Source: Psychrobacillus sp044762745
GTDB lineage: Bacteria; Bacillota; Bacilli; Bacillales_A; Planococcaceae
Direction of reading: 5' to 3'
Assembly: GCF_044762745.1 (NCBI RefSeq)
Contig: NZ_JBIWEX010000027.1
Coordinates: forward strand, 1 to 64,000
Length of the DNA stretch: 64,000 bases
Part shown: piece after piece, positions 53,117-61,739 of the stretch
Layout: every line of letters starts with the position of its first letter
Numbering within the stretch: the stretch's first letter is position 1
Translations under genes and position numbers: made by a program
The notes under the pieces: generated by a model
Seen by the model: the letters and a program-made list of their open reading frames with translations, nothing else
What the model was told of the DNA's origin: nothing
The model's database searches: none

Positions 53117-53197
53117 CCTATATCACTCCATGTAACAATTTGTTAGCCATAGTATATAACCCGAAAGTAAGAAAATGATGAGAAACAAGCGGTTATT

Positions 53198-54556
53198 TTA
53201 TCCATTTTCTGGTGATTCGAAAAAAAGTGTAATAGTTGTCCCAAGGTTTTCCAAACTTTCCAGTTCAATTCGTATACCAATTGCTTCTGCTATTTGCTTT
53301 GCCATCGTAAGTCCTAAACCAGTTCCACCTTGTTTTCTGCTTCTTGCTTGGTCCACTCGGTAAAAACGGTCAAACACATGAGGCGCATCATGCTTTGGGA
53401 TTCCCATTCCTTTATCTACAATTTGGATATATGTCTCATTTGATGTTTGGCCAACATGGATGCTGATTTGGTCCTCACTATATTTTCGAGCATTATCTAA
53501 AAAGATGTAAAGTAATTGTTTCAGTTTTTGTGCATCGGTGTAACCAGTTGTTATTTCGTTGCTTACAACTAATACTTTTCGTTGATAGGTATTTTGAAAA
53601 GTTTTAGCAGTTTCTGCTACAAGCTCTGTTACGTTTATTTGTTCCAATTGAATATTCCAATGCTCCTGCTGCCGTGCAAGTAGTAATAACTGCTCTGTCA
53701 TTTCTCTCATCCGCACAGCTTCTGAGTGTATGGCATCAATAGATTCTTCAAATAAGTCGGGTCTTTCTAAGCCTCTTCGTTTTAGAAGATCCGCATAGTT
53801 TTCAATGATTGTCAGTGGAGTTCTTAATTCGTGTGAAGCATTGGAGACGAATTGTTCTTGTTTTTCAAAGTTGGATTGGAGTATATCAATCATACGATTA
53901 AATGTTTCTCCCATTTCCACTAGTTCACTTTCCGAAGTTTTTTCTAGTTCTAGTCTTTTAAATTGAGCACTCTTTTGAATATCCTTCATCGTATTAATCA
54001 TGGATCTAATTGGTTCAATTATTAAATTGCTCAAAACTCTACTAGACAGAAAAACAGGAATCATAGCGATAACCGTTACAACAATTAGCACGATACGTAG
54101 TATGTTAAGCATCTCGTCTGTTGCCTGAATACTGCTAGTTACTTGAAGGTTGACAATACTTCCATCGCTCCAAACGATAGGGTAGGAGACGAACACATAT
54201 CGCTTGTTTTCAAAATTGATTATTTCACTAGTTTCGCCAGCAAAAAAACGAGTAGGGCGCGTTTCTAATCTTGCCTCAGAAGGGCTAGTGATCTTTGCGT
54301 TACTCATTAAATCGTTTTTCAATACTTGGATCATTCCATCAACTGGGACATAGGCAAGAAGGAGCTGATTGGGTGCAATACGATCAGTTGTGTTACCGAT
54401 ATCTGTAACAATCTTTTCGATGCTAGCCTCAGCTCTATCGAGTTCATTTGCCATCATTAAGTGACTGAAAAGAAAATATATAGAAGCGTTCATGAGAATT
54501 AATAAAACAATAAATAACACAGAAGTATATAAATTAATCTTATTTCGAAGTTTCAT
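53198..54556 (-). CDS. sensor histidine kinase (YkoH-like)
   Basis: The 452-residue kinase has two membrane helices (residues about 10-30 and 155-180) around an extracellular sensor of about 120 residues, then HAMP, H-box FVSNASHELRTPLTIIENYA with the phosphorylated His, N-box FLDNARKYS, and G-boxes DKGMGIP and GGTGLGLTMAKQIAEA. It overlaps the response regulator by 4 bp. The neighbour PepSY protein is similar to YkoI, so I call the pair YkoGH-like; the signal is unknown. Confidence 0.9.
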   Translation of the reverse strand: MKLRNKINLYTSVLFIVLLILMNASIYFLFSHLMMANELDRAEASIEKIVTDIGNTTDRIAPNQLLLAYVPVDGMIQVLKNDLMSNAKITSPSEARLETRPTRFFAGETSEIINFENKRYVFVSYPIVWSDGSIVNLQVTSSIQATDEMLNILRIVLIVVTVIAMIPVFLSSRVLSNLIIEPIRSMINTMKDIQKSAQFKRLELEKTSESELVEMGETFNRMIDILQSNFEKQEQFVSNASHELRTPLTIIENYADLLKRRGLERPDLFEESIDAIHSEAVRMREMTEQLLLLARQQEHWNIQLEQINVTELVAETAKTFQNTYQRKVLVVSNEITTGYTDAQKLKQLLYIFLDNARKYSEDQISIHVGQTSNETYIQIVDKGMGIPKHDAPHVFDRFYRVDQARSRKQGGTGLGLTMAKQIAEAIGIRIELESLENLGTTITLFFESPENG

Positions 54557-55254
54557 GTAACATCCTTTAAGACATAGCCAACGCCTCTTACTGTATGAAT
54601 TAGTTGCTGATCATAATTGGCGTCCACTTTTTTTCGAAGATAACGAATATATACATCGACTATTTTTGTTTCACCATCATAATCATAGCCCCAAACTGCT
54701 TCTAAAATTTGATCGCGATCTAAAACTTGTCGCTTGTTTTTTAATAAATATAAAAGTAAGTCATATTCTTTTGGAGTTAAGTCAATATCACTTTTTAGAC
54801 GTATCACTTCTCGTGTTTTTTCGTTTACTTTTAAATCGCCGGCATGGAGCCATTCATCATCTTCTATTGTTATCGAATTTGCAACTTGGCTCATTCGTAA
54901 AACAGCTCGAATTCTTGCGAGTAATTCTTCCATCCGAAACGGTTTCGTTATATAATCATTGGCGCCGAGATCAAGACCAGATACTTTGTCCTCAATAGAA
55001 TCTTTAGCTGTTAACAAAATAACAGGAATTAGGGAATCCTTTAAACGAATGCGACGAAGTAACTCAATTCCACTCATTCCGGGTAGCATGACATCTAATA
55101 AAATTAAGTCCCATTTCCTAGAGAGATACACTTCTAGCGCATCGATTCCATTTGCAGCTTTCCCTAATTCATATCCTTCAATTTCTAATTCAATTTCCAG
55201 GAATCTTAAAATCTTCTCTTCATCTTCTACAATTAGTATGGATTCTTTCGTCAA
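54553..55254 (-). CDS. OmpR-family response regulator (YkoG-like)
   Basis: This is a 233-residue response regulator. The receiver domain has the acidic pair in ILIVEDEEKIL, the phosphorylation site in WDLILLDVMLPG and the TAKD and ITKPF blocks. The C-terminal winged helix spans about residues 130-230 (DLTPKEYDLLLYLLKNK, IRYLRKKVDANYDQQLIHTVRGVGYVL). The start is a TTG at 55254 with GAGGTG 9 bp upstream. A palindrome lies 39 bp before the start. Confidence 0.92.
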   Translation of the reverse strand: MTKESILIVEDEEKILRFLEIELEIEGYELGKAANGIDALEVYLSRKWDLILLDVMLPGMSGIELLRRIRLKDSLIPVILLTAKDSIEDKVSGLDLGANDYITKPFRMEELLARIRAVLRMSQVANSITIEDDEWLHAGDLKVNEKTREVIRLKSDIDLTPKEYDLLLYLLKNKRQVLDRDQILEAVWGYDYDGETKIVDVYIRYLRKKVDANYDQQLIHTVRGVGYVLKDVT

Positions 55255-55292
55255 TAGTCATTTCACCTCGCGATTATTATTTCCTCCCCTAG

Positions 55293-55314
55293 TTGAGTTA
55301 TGTATATAACTCAA
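55293..55314. promoter_or_regulatory. palindrome upstream of the response regulator
   Basis: TTGAGTTATGT and ATATAACTCAA are inverted copies over 22 bp with one mismatch, 39-60 bp before the TTG start of the YkoG-like gene. It is a candidate autoregulatory site; OmpR-type proteins more often use direct repeats, so the role is open. Confidence 0.45.
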
Positions 55315-55399
55315 TTACTGCGCGTTGAGCGTACGTAATTAAGTTGTTCATTCTTGTTCAATTTAAAAGAAAGATCTATAAATTAAGCAGGGAAACTAA

Positions 55400-55609
55400 C
55401 TAGGGCGATTGCATAGCAATTTGCAACAACCAATCCACCCTCAGCTTATCTAAAGTAAGCAAGGTAGTCGCTTCGTCTAAAGTGATAAATCGAAATACAT
55501 CTTTATTAAAATCATTAACAACAATTTCGTTTACTCGAAAGAAAGTAAATGAATCATATAGTTTTTGTGGAAAGGAAACGCAGGCTATTTGATGAATAGT
55601 CTGCTTTTC
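55400..55609 (-). other. in-frame open extension after the TAG of the coiled-coil gene
   Basis: Directly past the TAG at 55610-55612 the same frame stays open for 69 codons to TAG at 55400-55402. It reads TIHQIACVSFPQKLYD, then VNEIVVNDFNKDVFRFITLD and LTLDKLRVDWLLQIAMQSP. It has no plausible own start codon with an RBS. It could be the old C-terminus of a longer protein cut by a nonsense mutation, or part of a readthrough product. Confidence 0.4.
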
Positions 55610-56380
55610 CTATTCCCAATGAATAGTGTCGATATTTTGGAGCGGAATAGATATTGTTTCAGTCCCATTTGAAAAAGTAGCGATATCCGTTTCATTATTT
55701 ACAAATACTAAACTTTCTAATGGTATAGCCACTCCTCCGACTATTACTTGTTTGATTGGATAGTTAGGAGGTAAGGAGCATAAAAGTGTACGTATGCTTT
55801 CTTTTACTTGTAAGACTTTTTCTACTAATATTTTTACTTCTTCAAAAGCTTCCTCTAGCTGTAATTCTAGCTGTTTCATGTTTTTTAGCATGATTTCATT
55901 CATTTTCTCGAGGGTGTCTTGTTTCTCCATAGCTGTTTTATTATATAGTTCGTGTTTGTTCACGCTTTGCTGCAGGCGGTTTAATAATTCATACTGACTA
56001 TGGGATCGTCTTGTGAATAGCTTATTAAATCCATCCTGCTTGTTTATATATTCATTCATAGTATGAAGGGAACGTTCTTGTTTTTTTATATAGCTTCTAT
56101 AACTATTGGATGTACGAGCCATTTCAAGAAAAATATCTTTTAGATGCAAATAATTTTGTCGCTGGCTTCTTTTTTGAAGGTTAAAAGCTTTTTCTTGTTT
56201 ACGAATATCTTCTAGTATAGTTTGATATGACTTTTCAAGTTGTGTAATACAGTTCATCAAATGTAGATTAACTGCTTTTTGTTCTTCTAAGGAATCTTTA
56301 TATTGGTTCGTCACAAAACGACCCTGATCCTTATTCATTGCAAGTGCTGCGGAAAATAATTGTACTTTCGATTCTTTCAT
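55610..56380 (-). CDS. coiled-coil hypothetical protein, 256 residues
   Basis: Most of the protein (residues about 20-190) is a charged, Leu/Gln-rich helical region typical of coiled coils. It ends in a small beta-rich module with VIVGGVAIPLESLVFVNNE and ETISIPLQNIDTIHWE. There is no signal peptide or membrane helix. I do not recognise the family. AAGGGGTATG lies before ATG 56380. It is a solitary gene upstream of the two-component operon; the reading frame continues past its stop, as listed separately. The 366-bp spacer 56381-56746 holds only a weak GAAATCC/GGATTTC hairpin. Confidence 0.65.
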   Translation of the reverse strand: MKESKVQLFSAALAMNKDQGRFVTNQYKDSLEEQKAVNLHLMNCITQLEKSYQTILEDIRKQEKAFNLQKRSQRQNYLHLKDIFLEMARTSNSYRSYIKKQERSLHTMNEYINKQDGFNKLFTRRSHSQYELLNRLQQSVNKHELYNKTAMEKQDTLEKMNEIMLKNMKQLELQLEEAFEEVKILVEKVLQVKESIRTLLCSLPPNYPIKQVIVGGVAIPLESLVFVNNETDIATFSNGTETISIPLQNIDTIHWE

Positions 56381-56746
56381 TTCTACATACCCCTTTTAAT
56401 AGTAACTGGTCGTCATACCCTATTTTATGTACCTTCTCCTTTTTGAGTGAAGAATTAGCTGTAGCCCATTCAGTGTAAAGCAGGTTTTTTAGTGAGGCTC
56501 CTATCGAAGATTTGAATTTTAGGAGGAAATTGGTGATTTGTGTCGAATAAATACGTAATCGAATCAATTTCATAATAGGGAACTAAATATTGAAATCCGA
56601 ACAAAGTGGATTTCCGTTCCAATCAACGTAATAGCACACGAGTTTTCAGTTACATGAAGCGTTTATAAAAGTAGCTCTATCCATTAAATAAAATTGGTTG
56701 CATTGGCATATTTTAAAAGAGAAAGAAATTCGTTGGGGGGATTAGA

Positions 56747-57388
56747 ATGAGAGAGGAAGAAATGGAAACGCTAAATCCGTTTTTCACTATTTGGCTTTCT
56801 ACAAGAAAAACGATTCGCTATGTGCTTGATTATAAGGATTTAAGATATTCTCTTATAATAGCAGCAGTTGCAGGTATACCAAATGCGATTGGTGCAATAG
56901 GTGAATGGGAAAAAAAATTTGATATTTCATTGTGGCTAGTACTAATTGGAATTATTTTGCTTGGTCCGCTATTAAGTTTAATTGGTTTACCGATTGGAGC
57001 AGCTATATACACTTTCGTTGGAAAATGGTTCGGTGGTACTGGGAAATTCAAAGAAATGGTTCAAGCAATAGGGATAAATATGATTCCTATTATTTGGATG
57101 ACACCTTACTATATACTATCTGCAATTATTGCTCGCAATGGATTTGCAGACATGACAACTGGGCCAATATCAGCGAGTGCAATTGGATGGTCTCTATTTT
57201 CGTTTTTTATCATGACTGCATTTGGAATTTGGATGATTATTATTCAAAGTAAAGCGATTGGTGAAGTCCATCAGTTTTCCAGTTGGAAAGGGTTTGCAAC
57301 GCTAATTATTCCATCGATTATTATAGGAATGATTGTGTTTATCATTATGTTAATCTTTATCTTTTCATTTATAGGAGGACCATACTAG
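56747..57388 (+). CDS. Yip1-domain membrane protein
   Basis: The 213-residue protein has five hydrophobic segments and a cytoplasmic N-terminus NPFFTIWLSTRKTIRYVLDY, which is the typical start of bacterial Yip1/YIF1 domain proteins. Function in bacteria is unknown. TTGGGGGGAT precedes ATG 56747. A hairpin terminator follows 12 bp after the stop. Confidence 0.82.
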   Translation: MREEEMETLNPFFTIWLSTRKTIRYVLDYKDLRYSLIIAAVAGIPNAIGAIGEWEKKFDISLWLVLIGIILLGPLLSLIGLPIGAAIYTFVGKWFGGTGKFKEMVQAIGINMIPIIWMTPYYILSAIIARNGFADMTTGPISASAIGWSLFSFFIMTAFGIWMIIIQSKAIGEVHQFSSWKGFATLIIPSIIIGMIVFIIMLIFIFSFIGGPY

Positions 57389-57400
57389 AAGTATCTAAGG

Positions 57401-57431
57401 ACTTGAACTAGTTTAAGTTCAAGTTCTTTTT
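57401..57431 (+). terminator. terminator of the Yip1-type gene
   Basis: ACTTGAACT-6 nt-AGTTCAAGT with a following TCTTTTTAA tail. Confidence 0.8.
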
Positions 57432-57488
57432 AACTTCATATAGATTTTTATTATTATTAAAGTGAGAATTACATAGGAGGATAACGAA

Positions 57489-58190
57489 ATGAGACAAATT
57501 ATTGCAATGGGGGGCGGCGGTTTTTCAATGGAACCGGAAAACCCGTTATTAGATCGATACATCTTGAAGCAATCTTCAAAAAAAAGACCCAAAATTTGTT
57601 TTATCGGAACGGCTAGTGGGGATGCAGATAGTTATATTGAAAAGTTTTATCATTTTTTTCAACAAGAAGAATGTGCACCGACACATTTATCTTTATTTAA
57701 ACCTCCTACGCGTGATATCAAGAAATTTATCCTGGAACAGGACATTTTATATGTAGGTGGAGGTAATACAAAAAATCTAATGGTTCTTTGGAAAGAGTGG
57801 GAACTAGATATCGCGATTCGACAAGCTTATAACAATGGAACGATTTTATCAGGTATTAGTGCCGGCTCGCTTTGCTGGTTTGAAGAAGGGGTGACGGATT
57901 CATACGGAGACAAACTTGAACCTATTTCATGTCTTGGTTTAATAAGTGGGAGCAATTGTCCACATTACGATGGAGAGGAAGATAGACGTCCTGTTTATCA
58001 AAAGCTCATCAAAGAAGGAGTCATAGGGCCAGGATACGCTGCGGATGATGGAGTTGCCCTACATTTTATAAACGAAAAATTAAAAGATGTAGTGAGCTCT
58101 CGTCCACAAGCAAATGGATATCATGTGGATAATGGCTTAGAAACAAAGTTATCCACAGCGTATTTAGGAAGATTAAAAGAAGAAAGATGA
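57489..58190 (+). CDS. S51-family peptidase (YgaJ-like)
   Basis: The 233-residue protein belongs to the peptidase E/cyanophycinase family with a class I glutamine amidotransferase-like fold. The nucleophile elbow is SGISAGSLCWFEEG with catalytic Ser; YVGGGNTKNLMVLW and GYAADDGVALHF are other conserved blocks. Family members cleave Asp-X dipeptides. It resembles B. subtilis YgaJ. AGGAGG lies upstream of ATG 57489. The next gene, an MFS transporter, follows after 74 bp. Confidence 0.87.
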   Translation: MRQIIAMGGGGFSMEPENPLLDRYILKQSSKKRPKICFIGTASGDADSYIEKFYHFFQQEECAPTHLSLFKPPTRDIKKFILEQDILYVGGGNTKNLMVLWKEWELDIAIRQAYNNGTILSGISAGSLCWFEEGVTDSYGDKLEPISCLGLISGSNCPHYDGEEDRRPVYQKLIKEGVIGPGYAADDGVALHFINEKLKDVVSSRPQANGYHVDNGLETKLSTAYLGRLKEER

Positions 58191-58264
58191 TTCCTGAACA
58201 TAAACCGAAATACTTTGAAATAATAAATAGTAATTTGTAGTTTTGATAAGAGGCGATTTTACAA

Positions 58265-59452
58265 ATGGATTATATACAAAAAGGAACGAGAGATTTTAGA
58301 AAGACAAATTTGGCCTTGTTTGCTGCAGGATTAATTACGTTCGCAAATTTATATAGTACGCAGGCAGTACTTCCGGAGTTTTCGAAGGAATTTCATATTT
58401 CACCGGCAGTGGCGAGTTTGTCCTTATCCCTTGCGACTTTTGCATTAGCAATTAGTCTCGTCATATTCGGTTCACTTTCAGAATCTTGGGGACGCAAACG
58501 ATTGATGACGCTTTCTATTGTTTCAGCATCTGTATTAACGTTGGCGATTGCCTTTTCACCGAGTTTTGAACTACTGCTTGCTCTAAGGGTCATTCAAGGA
58601 ATTGTATTTGCAGGTCTTCCGGCTATTGCGATGGCATACTTAGGGGAAGAAGTGGAGGCAAGGAGTCTCGGAGTTGCCATGGGGCTTTATATAAGTGGAA
58701 ACTCTGTAGGAGGATTAGCTGGTCGTATCATTATGGGAACGATGACCGACTTGTTTAACTGGCAAGTTGGAATGATCTTTCTTGGAGTTCTTAGTATTGT
58801 GATTAGCATTTGCTTTGTTGTTGCCTTGCCTAATTCCAAACATTTTGAACCGCGAAAATTACAGTTTAAAGCGTTGGCAAGTTCGCTAATAGCCCATTTG
58901 AGAGATCCAGGAATGTTATATCTTTACGGTATTGGTTTTACATTGATGGCGAGTTTTGTTACCTTGTATAACTACATTAGTTTTAAGCTACTTGGTCCAC
59001 CGTATTCATTGAGTACAACGATTGTTGGTTGGATTTTCATTATTTATTTAGTGGGAACGTTCAGTTCTACATGGTTTGGTAGCCTTGCAGATCGGTATGG
59101 GCGCCCTAAAGTCTTGATAGCGAGTATTCTTATTATGTTTACCGGTAGTCTAATTACGCTTGATATTCACTTAGTACTAAAAATTGTTGGGATTACGATC
59201 TTTACTTTTGGTTTTTTTGGAGCGCATTCTATTGCAAGTGGTTGGGTGAGTCGCCAAGCTAAGCATGATAGGGCACAAGCTTCCTCGCTTTATTTATTCT
59301 TTTATTATTTCGGTTCGAGTATCGGTGGAACTGCAGGTGGGTTTTTTTGGTCCAGATTTGGCTGGAGTGGGGTAATTAGCCTAATTGCTTGCTTTCTTCT
59401 AGGTGCCATTGTTCTTTCGTACTGTCTTCGTCGATTTTCAGTACATGAATGA
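58265..59452 (+). CDS. MFS transporter
   Basis: The 395-residue major facilitator has 12 membrane segments. SLSESWGRKRLMTL between helices 2 and 3 and SLADRYGRPKVLIA in the second half are the MFS loop motifs, and VIQGIVFAGLPAIAMAYLGEE is helix 4. It belongs to the drug/arabinose-efflux-like group (DHA1-type). Substrate is unknown. AAGAGGCG precedes ATG 58265. Confidence 0.88.
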   Translation: MDYIQKGTRDFRKTNLALFAAGLITFANLYSTQAVLPEFSKEFHISPAVASLSLSLATFALAISLVIFGSLSESWGRKRLMTLSIVSASVLTLAIAFSPSFELLLALRVIQGIVFAGLPAIAMAYLGEEVEARSLGVAMGLYISGNSVGGLAGRIIMGTMTDLFNWQVGMIFLGVLSIVISICFVVALPNSKHFEPRKLQFKALASSLIAHLRDPGMLYLYGIGFTLMASFVTLYNYISFKLLGPPYSLSTTIVGWIFIIYLVGTFSSTWFGSLADRYGRPKVLIASILIMFTGSLITLDIHLVLKIVGITIFTFGFFGAHSIASGWVSRQAKHDRAQASSLYLFFYYFGSSIGGTAGGFFWSRFGWSGVISLIACFLLGAIVLSYCLRRFSVHE

Positions 59453-59511
59453 AAAAGGGTTTACTAGCCATATTAAAAACGTACGATTGATATGAAAGGG
59501 TGGTTTATAAT

Positions 59512-59706
59512 ATGTCTAGTGAAAATTATAAAAAAGCAAGTAAATACACGAATTCGTTAAATCCGAGCGCTAAAAACAAAGACGTGAAAGAAGAAATTTC
59601 GATTGAGCTAGCTGAATTTGATAGCTTGCTGCCTAAGCAAGAGCCAATGACGCCGAATCAACGCAAAGAGGGTATGGCGGATAAAATGTACAAAGATAAA
59701 GGTTAA
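59512..59706 (+). CDS. small hydrophilic protein, 64 residues
   Basis: The highly charged peptide starts SSENYKKASKYTNSLNPSAK and ends KEGMADKMYKDKG. It has no hydrophobic core and no cysteine and is probably disordered. GAAAGGGTGG sits 8 bp before ATG 59512. Its character recalls small acidic or spore-associated proteins but I do not recognise it. It lies 59 bp after the MFS gene. Confidence 0.6.
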   Translation: MSSENYKKASKYTNSLNPSAKNKDVKEEISIELAEFDSLLPKQEPMTPNQRKEGMADKMYKDKG

Positions 59707-59931
59707 TCAGGATCAAGAAATGGGGTATCCACAAGTCATTATTGACGAGGTGGGCCCCAATTTTCTTGTTAGTTTAGCCAAAATTCATTAATTAATGCAG
59801 CTAAACCGCCTTGGAAGCCGCACCGATTGCATTGAAGGAACAAGAGGTAATTTTACAAGTAATTGTTCGTCATCTCCATCGCCGACTCCAGTACGGTTAT
59901 CCCCATTGTGGATAACTGAGACGTCTTCACT
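59707..59931. other. spacer between the small protein and brnQ
   Basis: I see no complete gene. On the minus strand a short frame reads LQCNRCGFQGGLAALINEFW before a stop, possibly the end of a decayed gene, but its upstream part is interrupted. GTTATCC-7 nt-GGATAAC forms a small hairpin at 59897-59917, close to the end of brnQ. Confidence 0.3.
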
Positions 59932-61257
59932 TTACTCTTCGAAAGATTGTTTAGTGATCGTTACTGACTTTCTTGTTGTTACGTGTATTCCGTAACCAAT
60001 TATGGTCCCGATGAATGCTGGAATAATCCAGCCTAGACCAAGTGCTGCAAATGGCAAATAGCTCATATAAGTATCAACAATTCCAAAAGTGAACCCAAAT
60101 GCTTTCAATCCATCATACAAAGCGACTATTCCCGTAAAAATCATTGCAAAAATGTAAACGTATGATGAGCCTCCAAATAACGGATGAAATAAAGAAATCA
60201 CGATTAACACAATTGTTAAGGAGTACGTGGCTACTAAAAATGGAACACTCACCGATAAAATAGTATTTAGTCCAAAGTTCGCAACCCCAAAACTAATGAG
60301 TGTAAAAAACAATGCAATCTTTTTGTAGCTCACTTTTGGAACTAATGAATGAAAATAGTTGCCACAAGCAGAGACTAGTCCTACACAAGTAGTAAAGCAA
60401 GCTAAAACGAAAATAATGCCTAACAGTATATTTCCCCATGGGCCAAACAGTAATAAGGAAGCAGATGAAAGAAGAATGCTTCCATTTTCAAATGATTCTA
60501 ACCCTGCCATTTTTACGCCGATATAACCTAAAGAACAATACACAACAGTGAGTAATAGCCCTGCTAGAAGCCCGGCTTTTAGCATTTCTCTTCGTATCTT
60601 TTTTCCGTCCGAAACTCCTTGTCGCTTCAATGTATTGATAATAACAATTCCGAACGCCAGTGCAGCAAGAGCATCCATTGTGTTATAGCCTTCCAAAAAT
60701 CCTTTTAGAAAAGGAGAATGTACATATTCTGGAGTGACAGGGTTCAATGCTCCATTTTTTAATTGTATAAAGCCAGCCACAACTAATAAAAACATACTTA
60801 GTAATAAAAGAGGGGTAATGATTTTCCCCATGAGATCCACCATTTTGTTTTGGTTTAAGCTTACTAAAAAGACAAGAAAGAAGAACACTGCTATAAAAAT
60901 GACTAAAGCAAAGGGTGAATCAGGAACAAAAGGTTTTAATCCCATTTCATATGCAAGGGAGGCATTTCGTGGAATAGCTAGAAATGGACCAAGTGATAAA
61001 TAGACGATAAGGGTAAAAATAATTCCGAAAACAGGATGTACTCTGCTAGCTAGTGTACGAACCCCGCCTTCGACAAACGATAATGCAGTCAATACAAGTA
61101 GCGGTAGCCCAACTGCAGTTACGATAAATCCAGTAATAGCAAGCGGGAAGTTTGTCCCTGCATTTGCTCCTAAGAAAGGTGGAAATATAAGATTTCCAGC
61201 TCCAAAAAACATCGAAAATAACATTAATCCAACAAATAACGTTTTAGATTTACTCAT
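59932..61257 (-). CDS. brnQ: branched-chain amino acid transporter BrnQ
   Basis: The 441-residue LIV-II family carrier imports Leu, Ile and Val with Na+ or H+. It has about 12 helices; LFSMFFGAGNLIFPPFLGANAG is the classical BrnQ N-terminal signature, and GYNTMDALAALAFGIVIINTL is the second. GAAGGAG 8 bp upstream selects ATG 61257; the frame extends further but into the leader. Transcription is preceded by a T-box leader, so expression should rise when the matching tRNA is uncharged. Confidence 0.94.
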   Translation of the reverse strand: MSKSKTLFVGLMLFSMFFGAGNLIFPPFLGANAGTNFPLAITGFIVTAVGLPLLVLTALSFVEGGVRTLASRVHPVFGIIFTLIVYLSLGPFLAIPRNASLAYEMGLKPFVPDSPFALVIFIAVFFFLVFLVSLNQNKMVDLMGKIITPLLLLSMFLLVVAGFIQLKNGALNPVTPEYVHSPFLKGFLEGYNTMDALAALAFGIVIINTLKRQGVSDGKKIRREMLKAGLLAGLLLTVVYCSLGYIGVKMAGLESFENGSILLSSASLLLFGPWGNILLGIIFVLACFTTCVGLVSACGNYFHSLVPKVSYKKIALFFTLISFGVANFGLNTILSVSVPFLVATYSLTIVLIVISLFHPLFGGSSYVYIFAMIFTGIVALYDGLKAFGFTFGIVDTYMSYLPFAALGLGWIIPAFIGTIIGYGIHVTTRKSVTITKQSFEE

Positions 61258-61301
61258 TTCATTCACTCCTTCAACATAATAATCCATATTCAGTGAAAAA
61301 A

Positions 61302-61589
61302 GGCACAAAAAAAACTCGCCCCTATAAAAGGGACGAGATTACTCGCGATACCACCCTAATTCTGGAAATGTGTCTATCACAAATATTCCAGCACTCAGCC
61401 AACGTACTAACATACGTGATCCCATGGTAACGGGGGATAAACCGGCAAAATCTACTAATGGTTCAACTTTGCTTCTCCGAGACTACTTCCGAAATGGGCT
61501 TAAACATCGACTTTCAGCAAACGTCGACTCTCTATAGATTAAGAAACCATTCATACTTGTTCTCTTCAACGAATTTGGATTGCTTCAAA
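61302..61589 (-). ncRNA. T-box leader of brnQ
   Basis: On the minus strand the T-box core AGGGTGGTATCGCGAG lies at 61342-61357, followed by the terminator CTCGTCCCTTTTATAGGGG and CGAG with a run of eight T at 61306-61313. Upstream are AGAGAG, a GTCGAC...GTCGAT hairpin and AGTATGAA-type stem I elements. The leader senses uncharged tRNA and then forms an antiterminator. I could not assign the specifier codon with confidence; by the gene it should be an Ile, Leu or Val codon. Confidence 0.92.
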
Positions 61590-61618
61590 TCATAGCAATT
61601 GAAAAGTAAACTGTCAAT
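61590..61618 (-). promoter_or_regulatory. brnQ promoter
   Basis: On the minus strand a consensus TTGACA (61613-61618) and TATGAT (61590-61595) are spaced 17 bp, just ahead of the T-box leader. Confidence 0.8.
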
Positions 61619-61739
61619 ACCAAGTGGGAAGTTGTATTATTCAAATAATTATTAGTCTCGGTATAATGAAATGGTATATGTTGCGCAAGATACTTCTATG
61701 TGAGTAAGATGACGATAAGAAGTTTAGGAGGTGATCATC

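Noticed and set aside
59900..59912. TTATCCACA-like DnaA box near 59905 and another near 58151
   Set aside because: Single isolated copies, one inside a peptidase gene; no cluster of boxes and no dnaA or dnaN nearby, so no origin.
59795..59995. Plus-strand frame of 66 codons overlapping the end of brnQ
   Set aside because: It runs antisense into brnQ, is Ser/Thr/Pro rich, and has no RBS. The spacer has no convincing gene.
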